From positions 186,001 through 250,000 of the forward strand of contig ML976675.1 of NCBI GenBank assembly GCA_010015655.1: a stretch of DNA of 64,000 nucleotides, in the 5' to 3' direction. This DNA comes from Bimuria novae-zelandiae CBS 107.79 (Eukaryota > Ascomycota > Dothideomycetes > Pleosporales > Didymosphaeriaceae). Below the pieces are notes generated by a model. The model was not told where the DNA came from and ran no database searches. It was given only the letters and a program-made list of their open reading frames with translations. Positions 34,921 to 46,062 of the stretch are shown here, piece after piece (position 1 is the first letter of the stretch; every line of letters begins with the position of its first letter). A program made the position numbers and the translations under genes.

Positions 34921-36132
34921 TCATGGTTCTGGTTCCGTTGTACTATGCCAGCTCTTTAGACTAAACATAGGATAAGCCTCTCCCTTGGGCTTATCCCGCC
35001 GATTCCAATTCCGGCTATTATCTCCCGGTGTGCTCTGGGGCAGCACTGAAGTTTCCCCGTTGTGCGAAGGCAGGGACTGTTGACCGCTACCCAAGCTGTA
35101 CCAGCGCTTGCCTTGCGATGACGATGACAATAGCCTCACCTTCGAGCCCATGGTCGAGGTCAATTGGGCGATTTTGTTGAGCATAGGTCGGGCGGTAGGC
35201 ATGTTGGCGCATAGAATACCGGTGTAAAGGTGGACGGTCGTCCAAAGGGCCCCCTTCGAGAAATCAGGCTCGCGGCTGTTGGGTACGTAGCTCAAAATGA
35301 CCTTCGCGACGCCGGAGAATAGGACGCTGGTAGCACATGTTAGACAGGCGCGAGTTTGAGGTAAGCTACTGGTGCTCAAAACTTACAATCCGCCCATGAG
35401 GAAAATTCCAGCAACTCCGAACCTCTTGTTCCGCTCGAGGTGTAGCGTGAAGACGATGCCGATGGGCAATGCCAGAATGAACAGATCGATAAGGCTCTCA
35501 AAAATGCCCGTGATCAACCAAAATGTGTTGTAGTTGATGCAGTACCTAGGATCGGCGTTGCCATTCTTCCATGTCCATTCTAGAGGAATGCAGTTCATGA
35601 CGTTGGCCAACGTGCCTGCCAACCAAAACGATATGACGCAAGCTCCAGCGACATATATAAGTATTTTAAAGGTGTTGCTGATCGAAAAAAGGCGGTGGAG
35701 TAGAAGCAGAATAGAAAACTTGGTGATAGAGGCGACGAAAAAGTATAGCACAGACGTTGAGAACGTGATCTTTGTGTAGAGGATATCGGCCTCAGTGAAG
35801 ACGTAGTCGGGGTTGAAGTTGCTGGCGGCCGCGGGCCCCGTCGCAGACACAGTGCTTGCTAACCGGTGTGTCAGTCTTCCAGCTCTAGCGATATGCAATC
35901 CTAACCGATCGGACGGGTTGGGGAAGCGAGGGACGACACAGAAAAACGCACCGTAGATAGTTAAAGCGCCAGGCACGATACCGGCCAACAAAGCTATCAG
36001 GATGGTCCAGTCGTCCCATCCGAAGCCGAGTTTCGTGAACCATCTTGAGTAGAAGCGGCCGGCCACGGTTATGATATCGAGGACAATGAGCAGAATACCG
36101 GCCACTTGCGCGGCTTCCTCGTTACTGGGCAT
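34921..36132 (-). CDS. Fungal rhodopsin-domain integral membrane protein
   Basis: Multi-helix membrane protein of the fungal rhodopsin-like/PTH11-related group, a large family often of unknown role. Three exons (35952-36132, 35387-35858, 34921-35326) join in frame to 352 aa. The first intron (93 nt) removes a stretch that otherwise interrupts the second helix. The family signature GWDDW follows the first helix, and about six further helices follow (for example FSTSVLYFFVASITKF and LIDLFILALPIGIVF). The C terminus is Ser-rich and cytosolic-type (LLSSSSQGKR). No CFEM domain is present. It sits between the oxoamine synthase and the acyltransferase, so it may be a cluster member, perhaps a sensor or transport helper, but nothing in the sequence proves this. 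Confidence 0.85.
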
Positions 36133-37119
36133 CGCGACTGCGCGTATAGGTAGAAATGGGGTGGTCGGTTGAGGAGAAAAGTGGACTACATATGATCTGA
36201 TCGGTTGAGTCGAGTGCTCGACAGATGTGTAGATGTGGCTATATACACCGATGCGCCTACTCCCTGCCCAGGACGTTCAATCAAGTCAAATGCGCCCTGC
36301 ATGGAAGTACCGGTGTTTAGCGTGACATGGATGGCTTGGCCTCGGCCCTCTAGTAAGTGGTGATCTTGGACAAAGATATATTCCCTGTAAACGATTGCCG
36401 TACTTCCTGACAGGGCGTAGTCGCGCGCAGTTACGGCGCCATCCGGACTCCAGCGCACCTGGGCATGCAGTCAGCGGCCAAAGTAGATCAAAAATCCGAA
36501 ACCCGCCCCGCCACCCCCTCTAGTACTCTACATTCCCGAGGCAAGTCCAAATATCAAATCACCGGCTAATGTCTCCGCCACCCCGTTCTTCTTATGGAAA
36601 ATAGAAATTCACCCTTGGTTATTACATACCATGGTAGCAACTTGCTGGTTAGAGTTATCGTGACCGCATTCGGGACTGATTGGATGAATTCACAGCCGAA
36701 GCTAAATATAGGGCAGGCTGAGTCCCGGACTCTGATTAGCAATAGTCACATGTATCGCCGTTCAACTGTTCACAAAAATACCTATTACCTGCGTGCTCTG
36801 GCCGTGATTCTGTATCAGTTAGCTCCGTCTGTAACGATGCGAGGAGTGTGAAGGAGCTGGTGTTCTCCCGAAGTGTGCGGGGTCACACGCAGTAGCCCAA
36901 GCTCGTCGCTATTCCTATTTGGACTAGTTTACATGGCACAGCACCTGGGAATAGGAGGCTTAAATCAATTTCAACAACCGCTACACCCTCTCTTCTTAAG
37001 CTACACCTTAATAACCAGACCTCATTGAATCGCCAATTCCACTGCACTGGTGCCTGGGCGCACATGCGATCGCTGCCTCGAGGTGGTTTTTGCTCAATTC
37101 GCCGCACCGGCAACAAATC
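36133..37119. promoter_or_regulatory. Divergent intergenic region
   Basis: About 990 bp between the minus-strand membrane-protein gene and the plus-strand acyltransferase. It must hold both promoters. No clear shared regulator motif or inverted repeat was recognised. Confidence 0.5.
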
Positions 37120-38699
37120 ATGGCAAAGAGCTTGAACCATGGCACAGAGGAGAAAGTGCTACGCAAATTCGGCATCAAGTAAGCACCTGTGCGCTTCTGG
37201 AATGGCATCTCGGCGCATCTAACAATGACCGCGTGTCTAGCGAGACATACCAACTGGCGATGTATATACTAGACCAGTACAGAGGCACAGTTCTTTCTTG
37301 TCGCTATGCAATCCCGCCACGTCTTGCACCGGCAGAATCACGGACGAAACTGGAGGAACTGGTGAAAGTCGCTCTTGTGGACACCATTATGCGACATCCC
37401 ATGCTGCAAGTCGGTATGAAGGATGCAACCTCCAAGACTCCGTCGTGGATCCAGCTGCAAAGCCTCGACTTGACGCAACATATAAAATGGCTGTATCTCG
37501 GAGAGGATGTCGACTTTGACCAAACGGTCCAAGAGATCTTTCGCGTTCAGCTTGATGACCGTTTTCCCGACTATTCCATCAAGCAGCCGAACTGGACGAT
37601 TACTGTCATCCGGCAAGGTGATGCTCCCATTATGGAGGTCCTACTCACTTGGAATCACCCCCAATTTGACGGTGCAGGTGCCAAGGTGCTCCACGAAGAT
37701 TTCCTCCAGATGCTCAATAATGCAGAGGGCGGAGCTTACGAGCGGACGGGCTTGAATGGCGATATCCTGAGACTACCTGAAACACCTCCCTTACTTCCAG
37801 CCCCCCTGGAGACCTTAAAGAGTCTTCCATTGGATTTCCTGTTCCTCGCCAAGGTATTTTGGGAGGAATTTCGGCCTCAATTTTTGAATCGGGACGTATC
37901 CTGGGCAACGTGGTGCCCAATTCGCACCTCTCCGTACAAAACCCAGTTTCGCGCCTTTTTCGTGGATAACCCATCTCTACAAGCAATCCTAGCCCTCTGT
38001 CGGAAGAATAAGACTACCATCACCGGCCTACTCAACGGATTAGCGCTTATTGCTTTCTCACAGCAGCTCGACAGCACTATCGCCCCAGCCTTTCAAAGTT
38101 CTACAATCATGGATCACCGCCGGAATCTGCCTCCGGCTCCGCCAGACGCGCCGTGGGGACGGTCTGATAGAGTAGTCAGCAACTATGTGACCCAGGTATT
38201 CCATAGATTTGAGACGGAGCTAGTGACACGAATCCGTTCCAAGCTGCCAGCTGATAGCAGCGAAGAAAGAGATCTGTCCGCCGACCTCCAGCGCGAGCTC
38301 TGGGCTGTATCTGCCCAGAATCGGCTGGAGATAGTGCGTAAGCTGGAAACCGGGCTGCGAAACGATTTGGTAGGGGTGTTCAAGTGGGTTACGGACTGGC
38401 AGCAGACGATGAGGGACTTGGCAAGAAAGACGCGCCAATTCACGTGGCTGGTGACCAACGTGGGTATCCTAGACGGCAAAACGTCCGACGGTGGCCAGAG
38501 GTGGTCGATCGACCGGGCACAGTTTGGTCTCAGCGCTGAGATCCCTGCTGCTGCCATCGAATTTGCTCCCATCAGCGTGGCTGGCCGGGGCATGTGCGTC
38601 AGCGCTAACTGGCCGGATTGTGCTGTCGATCCCATCTTTGGGGAGCGCATCATGGCTGACCTAGAGAGGTGGCTGGCTCAACTTGCCAGCCAGTCATGA
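37120..38699 (+). CDS. Acyl-CoA-dependent O-acyltransferase, alcohol acetyltransferase-like
   Basis: A condensation-fold acyltransferase of the alcohol acetyltransferase-like kind. The most convincing model starts at ATG 37120 (MAKSLNHGTEEK), splices a 62-nt intron (37179-37240, branch CTAAC) and continues NETYQLAMYILDQYRG into the long exon, giving 505 aa. A longer unspliced frame through the intron has no ATG. The catalytic motif is WNHPQFDG, that is HxxxDG with His about 159 and Asp about 163; the optional preceding His is Asn. The second half (IMDHRRNLPP, then LVTNVGILDG) matches the bridging region of the fold. It probably transfers an acyl group to a hydroxyl or amine of the cluster product. 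It leads a run of three plus-strand tailoring genes. Confidence 0.85.
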
Positions 38700-39326
38700 T
38701 GTCCCTCCAAGGTACCGCTTGTACAGATGAAAAACATGCACCTAGTGCTCAGCAAGGGACTCAGGCAAGAATTGCTTGACCCGTCTTCTTCCTGGGCCCG
38801 AAGCCCTATAGTAATTATCCACTTTTTCGAAATTTTGATCAAATCATGGAGAAATGCTACTACGTGGCCCCCAAAATCCGGTGTGATTGCCAAAGGCCCC
38901 TTGCGGATCGATCTTCCGTCAATCAAGTCAAATGCCGGCAAAACGCGGCGCGTCGATGTTGACGGGATTTCCGTGCACGGAGGTCCTCGATAGGTAAAAC
39001 CTCCGATAGGCCAAATTACCTGCCTGTTCAACCTGCATATCGTCGATTGGTGGGAGCTCGCTTAGCAGCTAGGTTGGCACGGTTGGTATGCAGCCATTTT
39101 CTAAAAGGAGCAAACATGACCAGGTTGACGCGACATCCTCCGCGTGGGAAAAGCGCACCTGAACGCTTTTCAGTTTCTAGAGAAGTGCCACCCTCACGTG
39201 AACCCATCCAGAAAACCCTTCTTGTAACCTCAAGTCCGTCACCTTTTCAGAGCCCGCCGTCTGACTCTCTTCGCCTCTAGACTGTCTTATTGCAAAAACA
39301 TACCGTTGGTACTTTCGATATAAGCG
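38700..39326. other. Intergenic spacer with methyltransferase promoter
   Basis: About 630 bp of mixed composition. No gene recognised. Confidence 0.4.
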
Positions 39327-40449
39327 ATGGCAGAGGTAAAAGAAAATGGGAAGCATGTTGCTCAGGCGGGCGGCGGCCAGGAGGCCAAGGCCGACAGGGA
39401 AAGTCTTAAAAAGAGGATCCAGAAGCACTACGACATGTCTGCGGAGCAGTTTCTCAAGGTATGGTACGGTGCTCCCAACTATGCCCACGTCTGATGTGCA
39501 GTAAGTTGGCTAACGCGGTCTGTCAGGGGAGAACACATCCACCATGGCTATTTCAAAACGCCATCGGATAGCAACGATCAAGCCCAGCTCAACCAAGTCA
39601 TTTTGATGGCTGATTCCGCGGGACTCTCCGCTGGCTCTAGGGTGCTGGATGTCGGCTGCGGCATTGGTGGAAGTGCCAGATACCTCGCTCGAGAACGAGA
39701 TTGCAAGGTGACGGCCATCAGCAACAGTCGGCGCCAGGTCGAAATGGCACGTGAGTTGACGGCGGCAGAGGCCGCTGGCAAGACCTCCCCGTCCTCGTCA
39801 CCACCGTCGGCGAAAGACAACATCGACTTCGTGCAATTATCCTCCTCCGCCTCTTCTGCGGACACTGGCACCGGTGCCGTGCGGGTCCTCAATCTCGACG
39901 CCGACAAGATGCGCGAGCATCTAGCAGGCACTCTGGGCGAGACGTTCGACTGCATCTGGATGTCTGAGGTGATCTTTCACCTGCATACGAGGCAGCTCTG
40001 CTTCGAATCAGCTTTTGGGCTCCTCGACTCTGGAGGTTGCTTCGTCATCGCCGACATTTTCAGGACGGCGGAAGACCCCGCGTCATCGTCGAAGCGTGTG
40101 AAGAAAGAGCTCGCGTCCATCCGGCGGAACCATCTCTGCCCGGAGCTCGGCACCGTGTCCGAGTACACTGAAATGGCCCGCAAGGTGGGCTTCAGACTCC
40201 GCCAGGAGCCGTTGGATATCACCAAGAACGTGGCTAGAACCTGGTAAGTCTACTCGCTCCGAGGATTATCATGGCAACTGAATCATCTGACCACCCTTTA
40301 GGGACGTTCCTTTGCCGATAGGGTCAGTCCTCTATCTGATCACTCAAGGCAGAGATGCCATTGGTTATATGCGGGGCATGCGGTCAATGAAAAACGCGTA
40401 TGCTCACGGCACAGCTAGTTATGTTGTACTTTGTTTTGAGAAGCCTTGA
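39327..40449 (+). CDS. SAM-dependent small-molecule methyltransferase
   Basis: Class I methyltransferase resembling the tocopherol/sterol/coclaurine N-methyltransferase group. Three exons (39327-39463, 39527-40243, 40302-40449) join to 333 aa. The first junction restores a Trp codon in KVWGEHIHHGYF, a conserved N-terminal stretch of this group. Motif I is VLDVGCGIGGSARYL (about residues 85-99), followed by an acidic residue-containing region and the WMSEVIFHL motif. A loop rich in Ser/Pro/Ala (about residues 140-160) is an insertion of uncertain meaning. Introns are 63 and 58 nt with clear branch sites. In this context it may methylate the amine left by the oxoamine synthase, or an oxygen; PKS1's own methylation domain appears inactive. 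N-methylation is inference from family likeness. Confidence 0.85.
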
Positions 40450-40707
40450 GTACATGCCGCGGCCAGGCATTGTCACCGATGCCGGAATTCCTGATCTTTG
40501 ATCAACTGCTGTGGTGCATCTGTTGATTGCAAGAGCGATGTAAAATACGTGTAGCCGCTTCTAGACAATCGCAACACTTTGATAGAACTGTTAATCTTAA
40601 TGTCGTGGCCACTTGATTTTGGCGCACAAAAAGTGCACGTCGAACATGCGCCCAAAACGTTACATGTAGCAAGGCGCTATGTTGACAGTTTTCATGGAGG
40701 CGATGAT

Positions 40708-40812
40708 CTGTCTCCAGCGGAGGCTGTATGCTAGCGCAGGCACCACTGCAGTGGAAGTGGATCTTTCCACGAGGTTTTCGGTGTTGAGGTCGTAGCGTCG
40801 GCAGGATCCAAG
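40708..40812. repeat. Dispersed repeat, copy C
   Basis: Starts GTCTCCAG like copies A and B, then has GCAGGCACCACTGCAGTGG (compare copy A). Its tail GAGGTTTTCGGTGTTGAGG followed by a GTAGCG-CGGCAGGA pattern matches copy B. Its last bases lead straight into the 23-bp tandem repeat. Confidence 0.45.
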
Positions 40813-40880
40813 AGATGCGCACGGCAGGATCCAAGAGACGCGCACGGCAGGATCCAAGAGACGCGCACGGCAGGATGCAT
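40800..40880 (+). repeat. 23-bp tandem repeat, three copies plus a partial
   Basis: Units at 40800-40822, 40823-40845 and 40846-40868 begin GGCAGGATCCAAGAGA and end CGCAC. They differ at one base (ATGCGC versus ACGCGC), and a partial fourth unit follows. Each unit carries a GGATCC word. It appears to have grown from the end of dispersed repeat copy C. Confidence 0.9.
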
Positions 40881-40917
40881 GCGCGTGGAGGCGAACGGGC
40901 TTGCAGAACGGATTTAC

Positions 40918-41430
40918 ATACATAAGCGACCTTGTGATTGCAAGCCACAAGCAACATTCGGTCTGATCGAATAGAAAGCGATGGAAAAGTCCGAAACTAT
41001 TGTTTTCTAAGGTTCGTGTTGAAATCAAGACGGCTTACAAATGGAGTATACATGCTAAGCGGCCTGGTGGCTGCATGCTATGTGCATGCAAGCTTCGGTG
41101 TCCGAAAAGAAGGCAAGTCATAATTTATTGCGTATAGGGTAAGGTTAGGCCTGCAAATTAACAAGATGGATGTCCATGCTAAGCGAACGGGTGGCTGGAG
41201 CGCTATAACGCCACGTAAAACCTCGAATTTCCGAAGAGAAGATATTCAATGCACCTAAAAACGCCCAAGATGTTAAGAACGGGCTGTGAGATTTTATGGC
41301 TATGCTAAGCGCTTAGTGGTTGCATGCTTGTTTGATTGCTGACTGCAGCATTCGCCCAACATGCGAGTTAGTAGAAGCCATACCGAGAGTAGCCTAGAAT
41401 GTTAAGCACTAAGAATAGAGAACTGAGTGC
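40918..41430 (+). repeat. Imperfect tandem repeat, about 125 bp per unit, about four units
   Basis: The word ATGCTAAGCG recurs at 41052, 41176 and 41303, with a weaker version (ACATAAGCGAC) at about 40918. Each is followed by a GTGG(C/T)TG(CATGC) word and, 30-60 bases later, by a TTCG-CCGAA/GAAG stretch. Spacing is 124-134 bp. The units are too diverged to be recent. They sit between two cluster genes and do not encode a protein. Confidence 0.55.
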
Positions 41431-41640
41431 ACTATCACCTGATTCATCTAATCAGTCACATGACGTGTCCCGCCCTCTGTGCTACCTTCTAGCGCCGAGC
41501 TTGTTTCGACAATTCCTCACTTTTCGTCTAATTGTGTTCTGATCGGTGTGGAATAGTGACACTCAGCCAAGGGATTTCCTTTCCCTTCTGCCATCGAAAC
41601 TTCGACTATCTATTCTGTCTATAGAACAAAAACCCGGGAC

Positions 41641-43048
41641 ATGTTGCTTGACGCTCCTCTTCAACGGGTTGTGGGTCGATTCGTCCCAGTATCGTTGCCT
41701 CCAGCTGGAACTTTCGATGGGCAGACAGTCCTCGTCGTGGGCGCTACCTCTGGCATTGGGCTAGCTGCTGCCGTGCACTTTGCGACCCTCGGTGCCAGCG
41801 TCATCATTACATCCCGCGTAGCATCTCGTGGAGACGATGCGAAAAGGCATATAGAAGAAGCGGCGGGGCCCTCTCGCAAAGGTGACATCTCATGTCTGGA
41901 GCTGGACTTGGAACGCTACGGCTCGTGTACCAGCTTTATGGCCGAGCTCAAACGTGTCCTCCCCGGCCCCGCCTCGCTGGACGTGGCGATCTTGAACGGC
42001 GGCATCGTCGCCTCTCACTGGGAAGAAAGTGACGCAGGATGGTATGGCATCTCATTCCTCACTTTACTCTACGCTCTAGAATTAGGAAAATGCACGCCCG
42101 CACCCTCATTCTATCTGGCTGACGCGCAAGTTGTTTAGGGAGAAAACAATACAAATCAACACCATCGGCACGACGCTCCTTGGCCTGCTTCTGCTGGGGT
42201 GGATGCGTGAAGGCCGGGATCATCGAAAGGCGCCGGCGCATATGACCTTCCTCTCTTCGCGCGAGCATCTCTATCCTGATCTCGATCGACTGGTCACCTG
42301 GTCGCAGCGTAACGATGGCATTCTGCGACAGGTGTGCAGCAAAGAAAATTGGCCGGGCGGGTTTTTCGACGCAGAGCCTAACTACGCCGTCAGCAAGCTT
42401 CTAGTTATGTACACAATCGAGGAGATTAGCAGACTAGCCCGAGGGCCAAACGGCGAGTAAGTAAAAAACTCAAACCCCATCTAATCACAAGCCCACATCC
42501 TCCATCCTCTTTATATTGTCGCCTACCCATCGCTATTCCCGGCGGACAATTTTTGGGCTAGCTAACGATTTCTTTCTCCGAACAGTCCTCTCGTCATTGT
42601 CAACAGCGTGTGTCCGGGGATGGTCTATACCGGCATCGGCCGCAACATTGCCTCGAGATCGTGGTTCCATTCGCTCTGTGTCTACCTAACTCTAATAATA
42701 ACCGCCAAGACAGCGGATTCGGGCGCTAGGATCTGCGTCATGGCCGCTCTGAAGCCGAAGGAGAATCATGTGAGTTGTGACTGTATATACACGCACGCAA
42801 GCACAGTCCTCTCTTGACAACGGAGAAGGTTGTTTTACCTCAATCACTGGATTACATGCTAACGAGATGCGCCTCAGGGAGAGTTCTTCAATTACTGGCT
42901 GACGGCCGACCAATACGAACAGAAAGCGGCCACCGTCATCGGCAGTGACAAAGCTAGGGCGCTGCAGCAGCAGGTATGGAAAGAGATAATTGAAGAGTTG
43001 AAAGCGAACGTGCCGGAACTGCATCAGGCAGGTTTAGATGGACTGTGA
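41641..43048 (+). CDS. Short-chain dehydrogenase/reductase
   Basis: NAD(P)-dependent Rossmann-fold reductase of the SDR superfamily. Four exons (41641-42041, 42139-42456, 42586-42769, 42878-43048) join to 357 aa. The cofactor motif is VLVVGATSGIG (about residues 30-40), and AILNGGI takes the place of the usual NNAG. The catalytic Ser is in FLSS (about 173-174), with Tyr about 216 and Lys about 220 in NYAVSK. A long loop before the Tyr (about 40 residues) resembles retinol dehydrogenase-like fungal members. Next to a PKS and an oxoamine synthase it is a good candidate for reducing the 3-keto group of the released amino-ketone, the role played by a separate SDR in fumonisin assembly. Substrate choice is inference. 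Confidence 0.9.
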
Positions 43049-45620
43049 CCACTCAGCCATCGACGCATGGGACTGGATGCCACGAGATAGCTGCGATATG
43101 GGTTATTGCCCGTGGACGGGGTAGATGTTGCACTTCTGCACGATGAAAACATGTACTATAAATCTATTATTACTAGCAAAGGCTGCGGACCTGAACAGGA
43201 CCTGGGTATTGTGTCGTACAATGGTATGAAGCTACTAGGATTTCAATTGGGATGCGCACAACACATCAACTCCCAACCCAGACTGCCTGGGGACGTGCGA
43301 ACCAGGAGTCCGGGCTGAAGAAAGACGCACGCCCAGACAAAGTCGTCCCACCCCTGTGTTCCATGCACACGTAAGACGGAGCCTACCGATGGTGCTGATC
43401 CTCCTGCCCATGCGGCCATGGCGACCTCTGGGGGGCGGATAGGCGTTCATCCTTGGACCGTCGCTCAATTCTGCCACAGATACGTACTATACCCTTTCCG
43501 TCCCATTAGAAACTAACCCTCATTAGTCCTCGAGCGATGCTACTGTAGGGCAAGCCTCCATGGCCCCCAAATGTAACGCCCATCGGAACTTTTTCCACCT
43601 TCCAAGGCTGTACGGGGCCAATTTCGCCTAGTTGCGCGGGTCCTCTTCCTTCCGATGGTCTGCACATGCGGTCAGCCCGGCCACGCTGAAACCACAAACA
43701 TGCCACCCGCAGCAGATTGTAGGATTCCGGGCGTAACGGCGCGACCCGGACAACGCAACGTCCGTAGCTATCAACTGAAGGTCCTTGACCTTACATGTGT
43801 CAGGGCCACACGAAGTCCGCGGCTGTGCACTTTCGCTTGCATGCACGTGTGTGTCACTGCAATACCTTTCGCTAGCAAGCCGTGTCGTTATCAGTATGAT
43901 GGTTCCCACTGCTTGCGATCTGGGAAGCTTACAATACCCCACCTTCTCCGGAAAGTAGTCAAAAGCCAAGATCGAGGGTGGCGGAGGCTAATTCTTTGCG
44001 AGCGTTATCAATGCGATCCTTGATCCTGGCTTTTCTGTAGCGCCGATGTTTTGGAAACCCCAGCAAGGTCAGGCTGAATCGCGGGAAGTATTCTTAACTC
44101 CGTTTTCTTAAAAAGAATCACCTGCGGAATCACTCTTAACTCTTAAAACTCCCAAGCACTTGGCTATCTCAAACGCGCCTTATCTACGGACATCATACGT
44201 TGAACGGCGATGCAAAGCAGAAACAGGTATGGCTGAACACGGAACGGACTCAGATCCCTCTCGTACGGACAGTCTCTTCAAGCGAGTCGTAAGATGGAAA
44301 TTGCAATGAAGATAATGCTTGAAGTGCTAGAGATTCATTGTGTATACCGAAGGGAAAGATGAGGCAGAAATGGATATAGGGATCTTGCTATCATGCTAAT
44401 GATAATCTACCAGGGATGGGCATACCGCAGTCTGGACTAACTCATATAGCAATCTCCGCATTCCTAAGGAAATAATCATACGCATTGCTGTCTTCTCCTG
44501 GTCCGTGCGCTTCGCGGCGGAAGATATTCTTATGGCGCCATCGCTGACAACGAGTCGTTTCGCAAAGCCAACCACATCTGGCACGGACCGTATTCCGTGC
44601 CAAAATGCGTCTCGGTGAGGCAACCTTTCGCGAATGGTCGAAGACTTCGTCCCACGTCTCGAAGCGCTTCCTCGGGAACACCGCCATGCGAGAGTACCTA
44701 GGTACAACATGACTTTTGGGGGCGGAGTAACACAGTGCCGCGGAGGACGACCAACCACGCCCACCGCTCTTGTCTCGTGGTGAAAATGGTCCAAGAAAAT
44801 TTGTTTAGAAGTCCGAGATCGCCCTGGACCTGCCGAATCGGAAAATGCCGCGCAAAAATGAGCTTCACATGTGAGCTTGGGCTTGCACATGTCAAACCGC
44901 CGTTGGCGTTGAATCGCGGCTGCGGATCTCGGCTGGGTAAAGGAGATGTGACCCAATCGGGGTTACGACACACAGCCTTCTGCTGCGAATGTTCATCGAA
45001 TCTCAACGTACGTACGCGGGACGCACAATCAGCTGACGTTGCAGTGCTTGAAGTGAGATCCAAACCGTTTTACGTAAGGTCAGCTGATTTACCAATTAAA
45101 GATACTGGCGACACATCGTTTAGAGCCATTTTACGGGTGTTCAAGTATCGATTTCACTCCGTCTGATCGGATGCAGCTGCATGCGTGGTCTTGGTATAAT
45201 CCGGATCCCTGCTGCAGACTACGAAACGCCTTCTGACCTACCTCGATACTAGAAATGTCGCCTGCCAATTTGCGATTAATGAATTCGTGCAGGGGTCATA
45301 GTACTCCAGCGCTTCGAACCAAGTTGAGTGCGTTGATTAAGCGTGCACAATCTCCTTCCAAAGTCTAATAAAGCAAATCAATATTACACTAGTATCGGGG
45401 TGTAGTTCGGCCGACCAACGCTAGTACTTAGGTGACTATAAAAAATTCTCACGCTAGCAGTTCTGAGTAGGCTTGTCTAGCGCGTAGTTAGTTATATATT
45501 ACTTATAGTTATTTTATTCTAATTTATTTCTGTATTTACCCTTACCAGGACTTCTCTAAATAGTAATATTAGTAGAGAAAAGTAACTTTTTCTAGTTACT
45601 TTCTTCTATAGCTGCCTATT
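43049..45620. other. Gene-poor region, about 2.6 kb
   Basis: Open frames up to 186 codons occur on both strands (for example near 44396-44956 minus), but none has a recognisable domain or supporting introns. From about 45,370 the composition becomes AT-rich. I see no supported gene. Confidence 0.4.
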
Positions 45621-45624
45621 GCCT

Positions 45625-46062
45625 CCTAGGCTTGTAAATGGACTGGGATTGGATGGGGGTTGGATCAGATCCGCACAGACCAGAACACTAAAAATCTAAC
45701 CTTTACCTCTTAATATCTTACCTAATACTAGAGATATATTGATGCGAATTTAATACAAAGTGCATATACTTATATATAAAATAAATATATTATAATTTTA
45801 GGAAATTTTATTAACTCTAACCCTATGTTTTCTAATTATTTATTAGAACAAAACCTATAAATAATAGATAAAGTAGACTCTAGAGTAATTAAAATTACCT
45901 AAGATTTTAATATATTATTCTTCATATATATATATGCACCTTACATGAAATTTGCATTAATATATCTCTAGTATTAAGAAGTAAAGGTTAGATTTTTGGT
46001 GTTCTGATCCGTGCGGATCTGAACCAATCCCAACCCAACCCCAATCCATTTACAAGCCTAGG
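45625..46062. mobile_element. Foldback/MITE-like element with long inverted repeats
   Basis: About 145 bp at 45625-45770 recurs as reverse complement at about 45920-46062. Both ends begin CCTAGGCTTGTAAATGGA, then a GATCCGCAC word, AAAAATCTAACCTTTAC and CTAGAGATATATT. The arms are moderately diverged, with several T/C differences. The AT-rich core has no coding capacity. The palindromic CTAG at each end leaves the duplication ambiguous: TA or CTAG both fit. It is probably an old non-autonomous DNA transposon. Confidence 0.7.

Larger units (their letters stand above)
40450..41640. other. Repeat-rich intergenic region upstream of the SDR
   Basis: No gene recognised. Holds dispersed repeat copy C, a 23-bp tandem repeat and about four imperfect ~125-bp tandem units (separate entries). 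The right part, near 41,450-41,640, should be the SDR promoter. Confidence 0.5.

Noticed and set aside
37050..37119. Longer N terminus for the acyltransferase
   Set aside because: It opens without ATG and reads through a sequence that has consensus donor, branch and acceptor; splicing restores the family-like start.
44396..44956. 186-codon minus-strand open frame
   Set aside because: No domain, signal or intron support; Arg/Ser-rich content typical of a chance frame in GC-balanced DNA.
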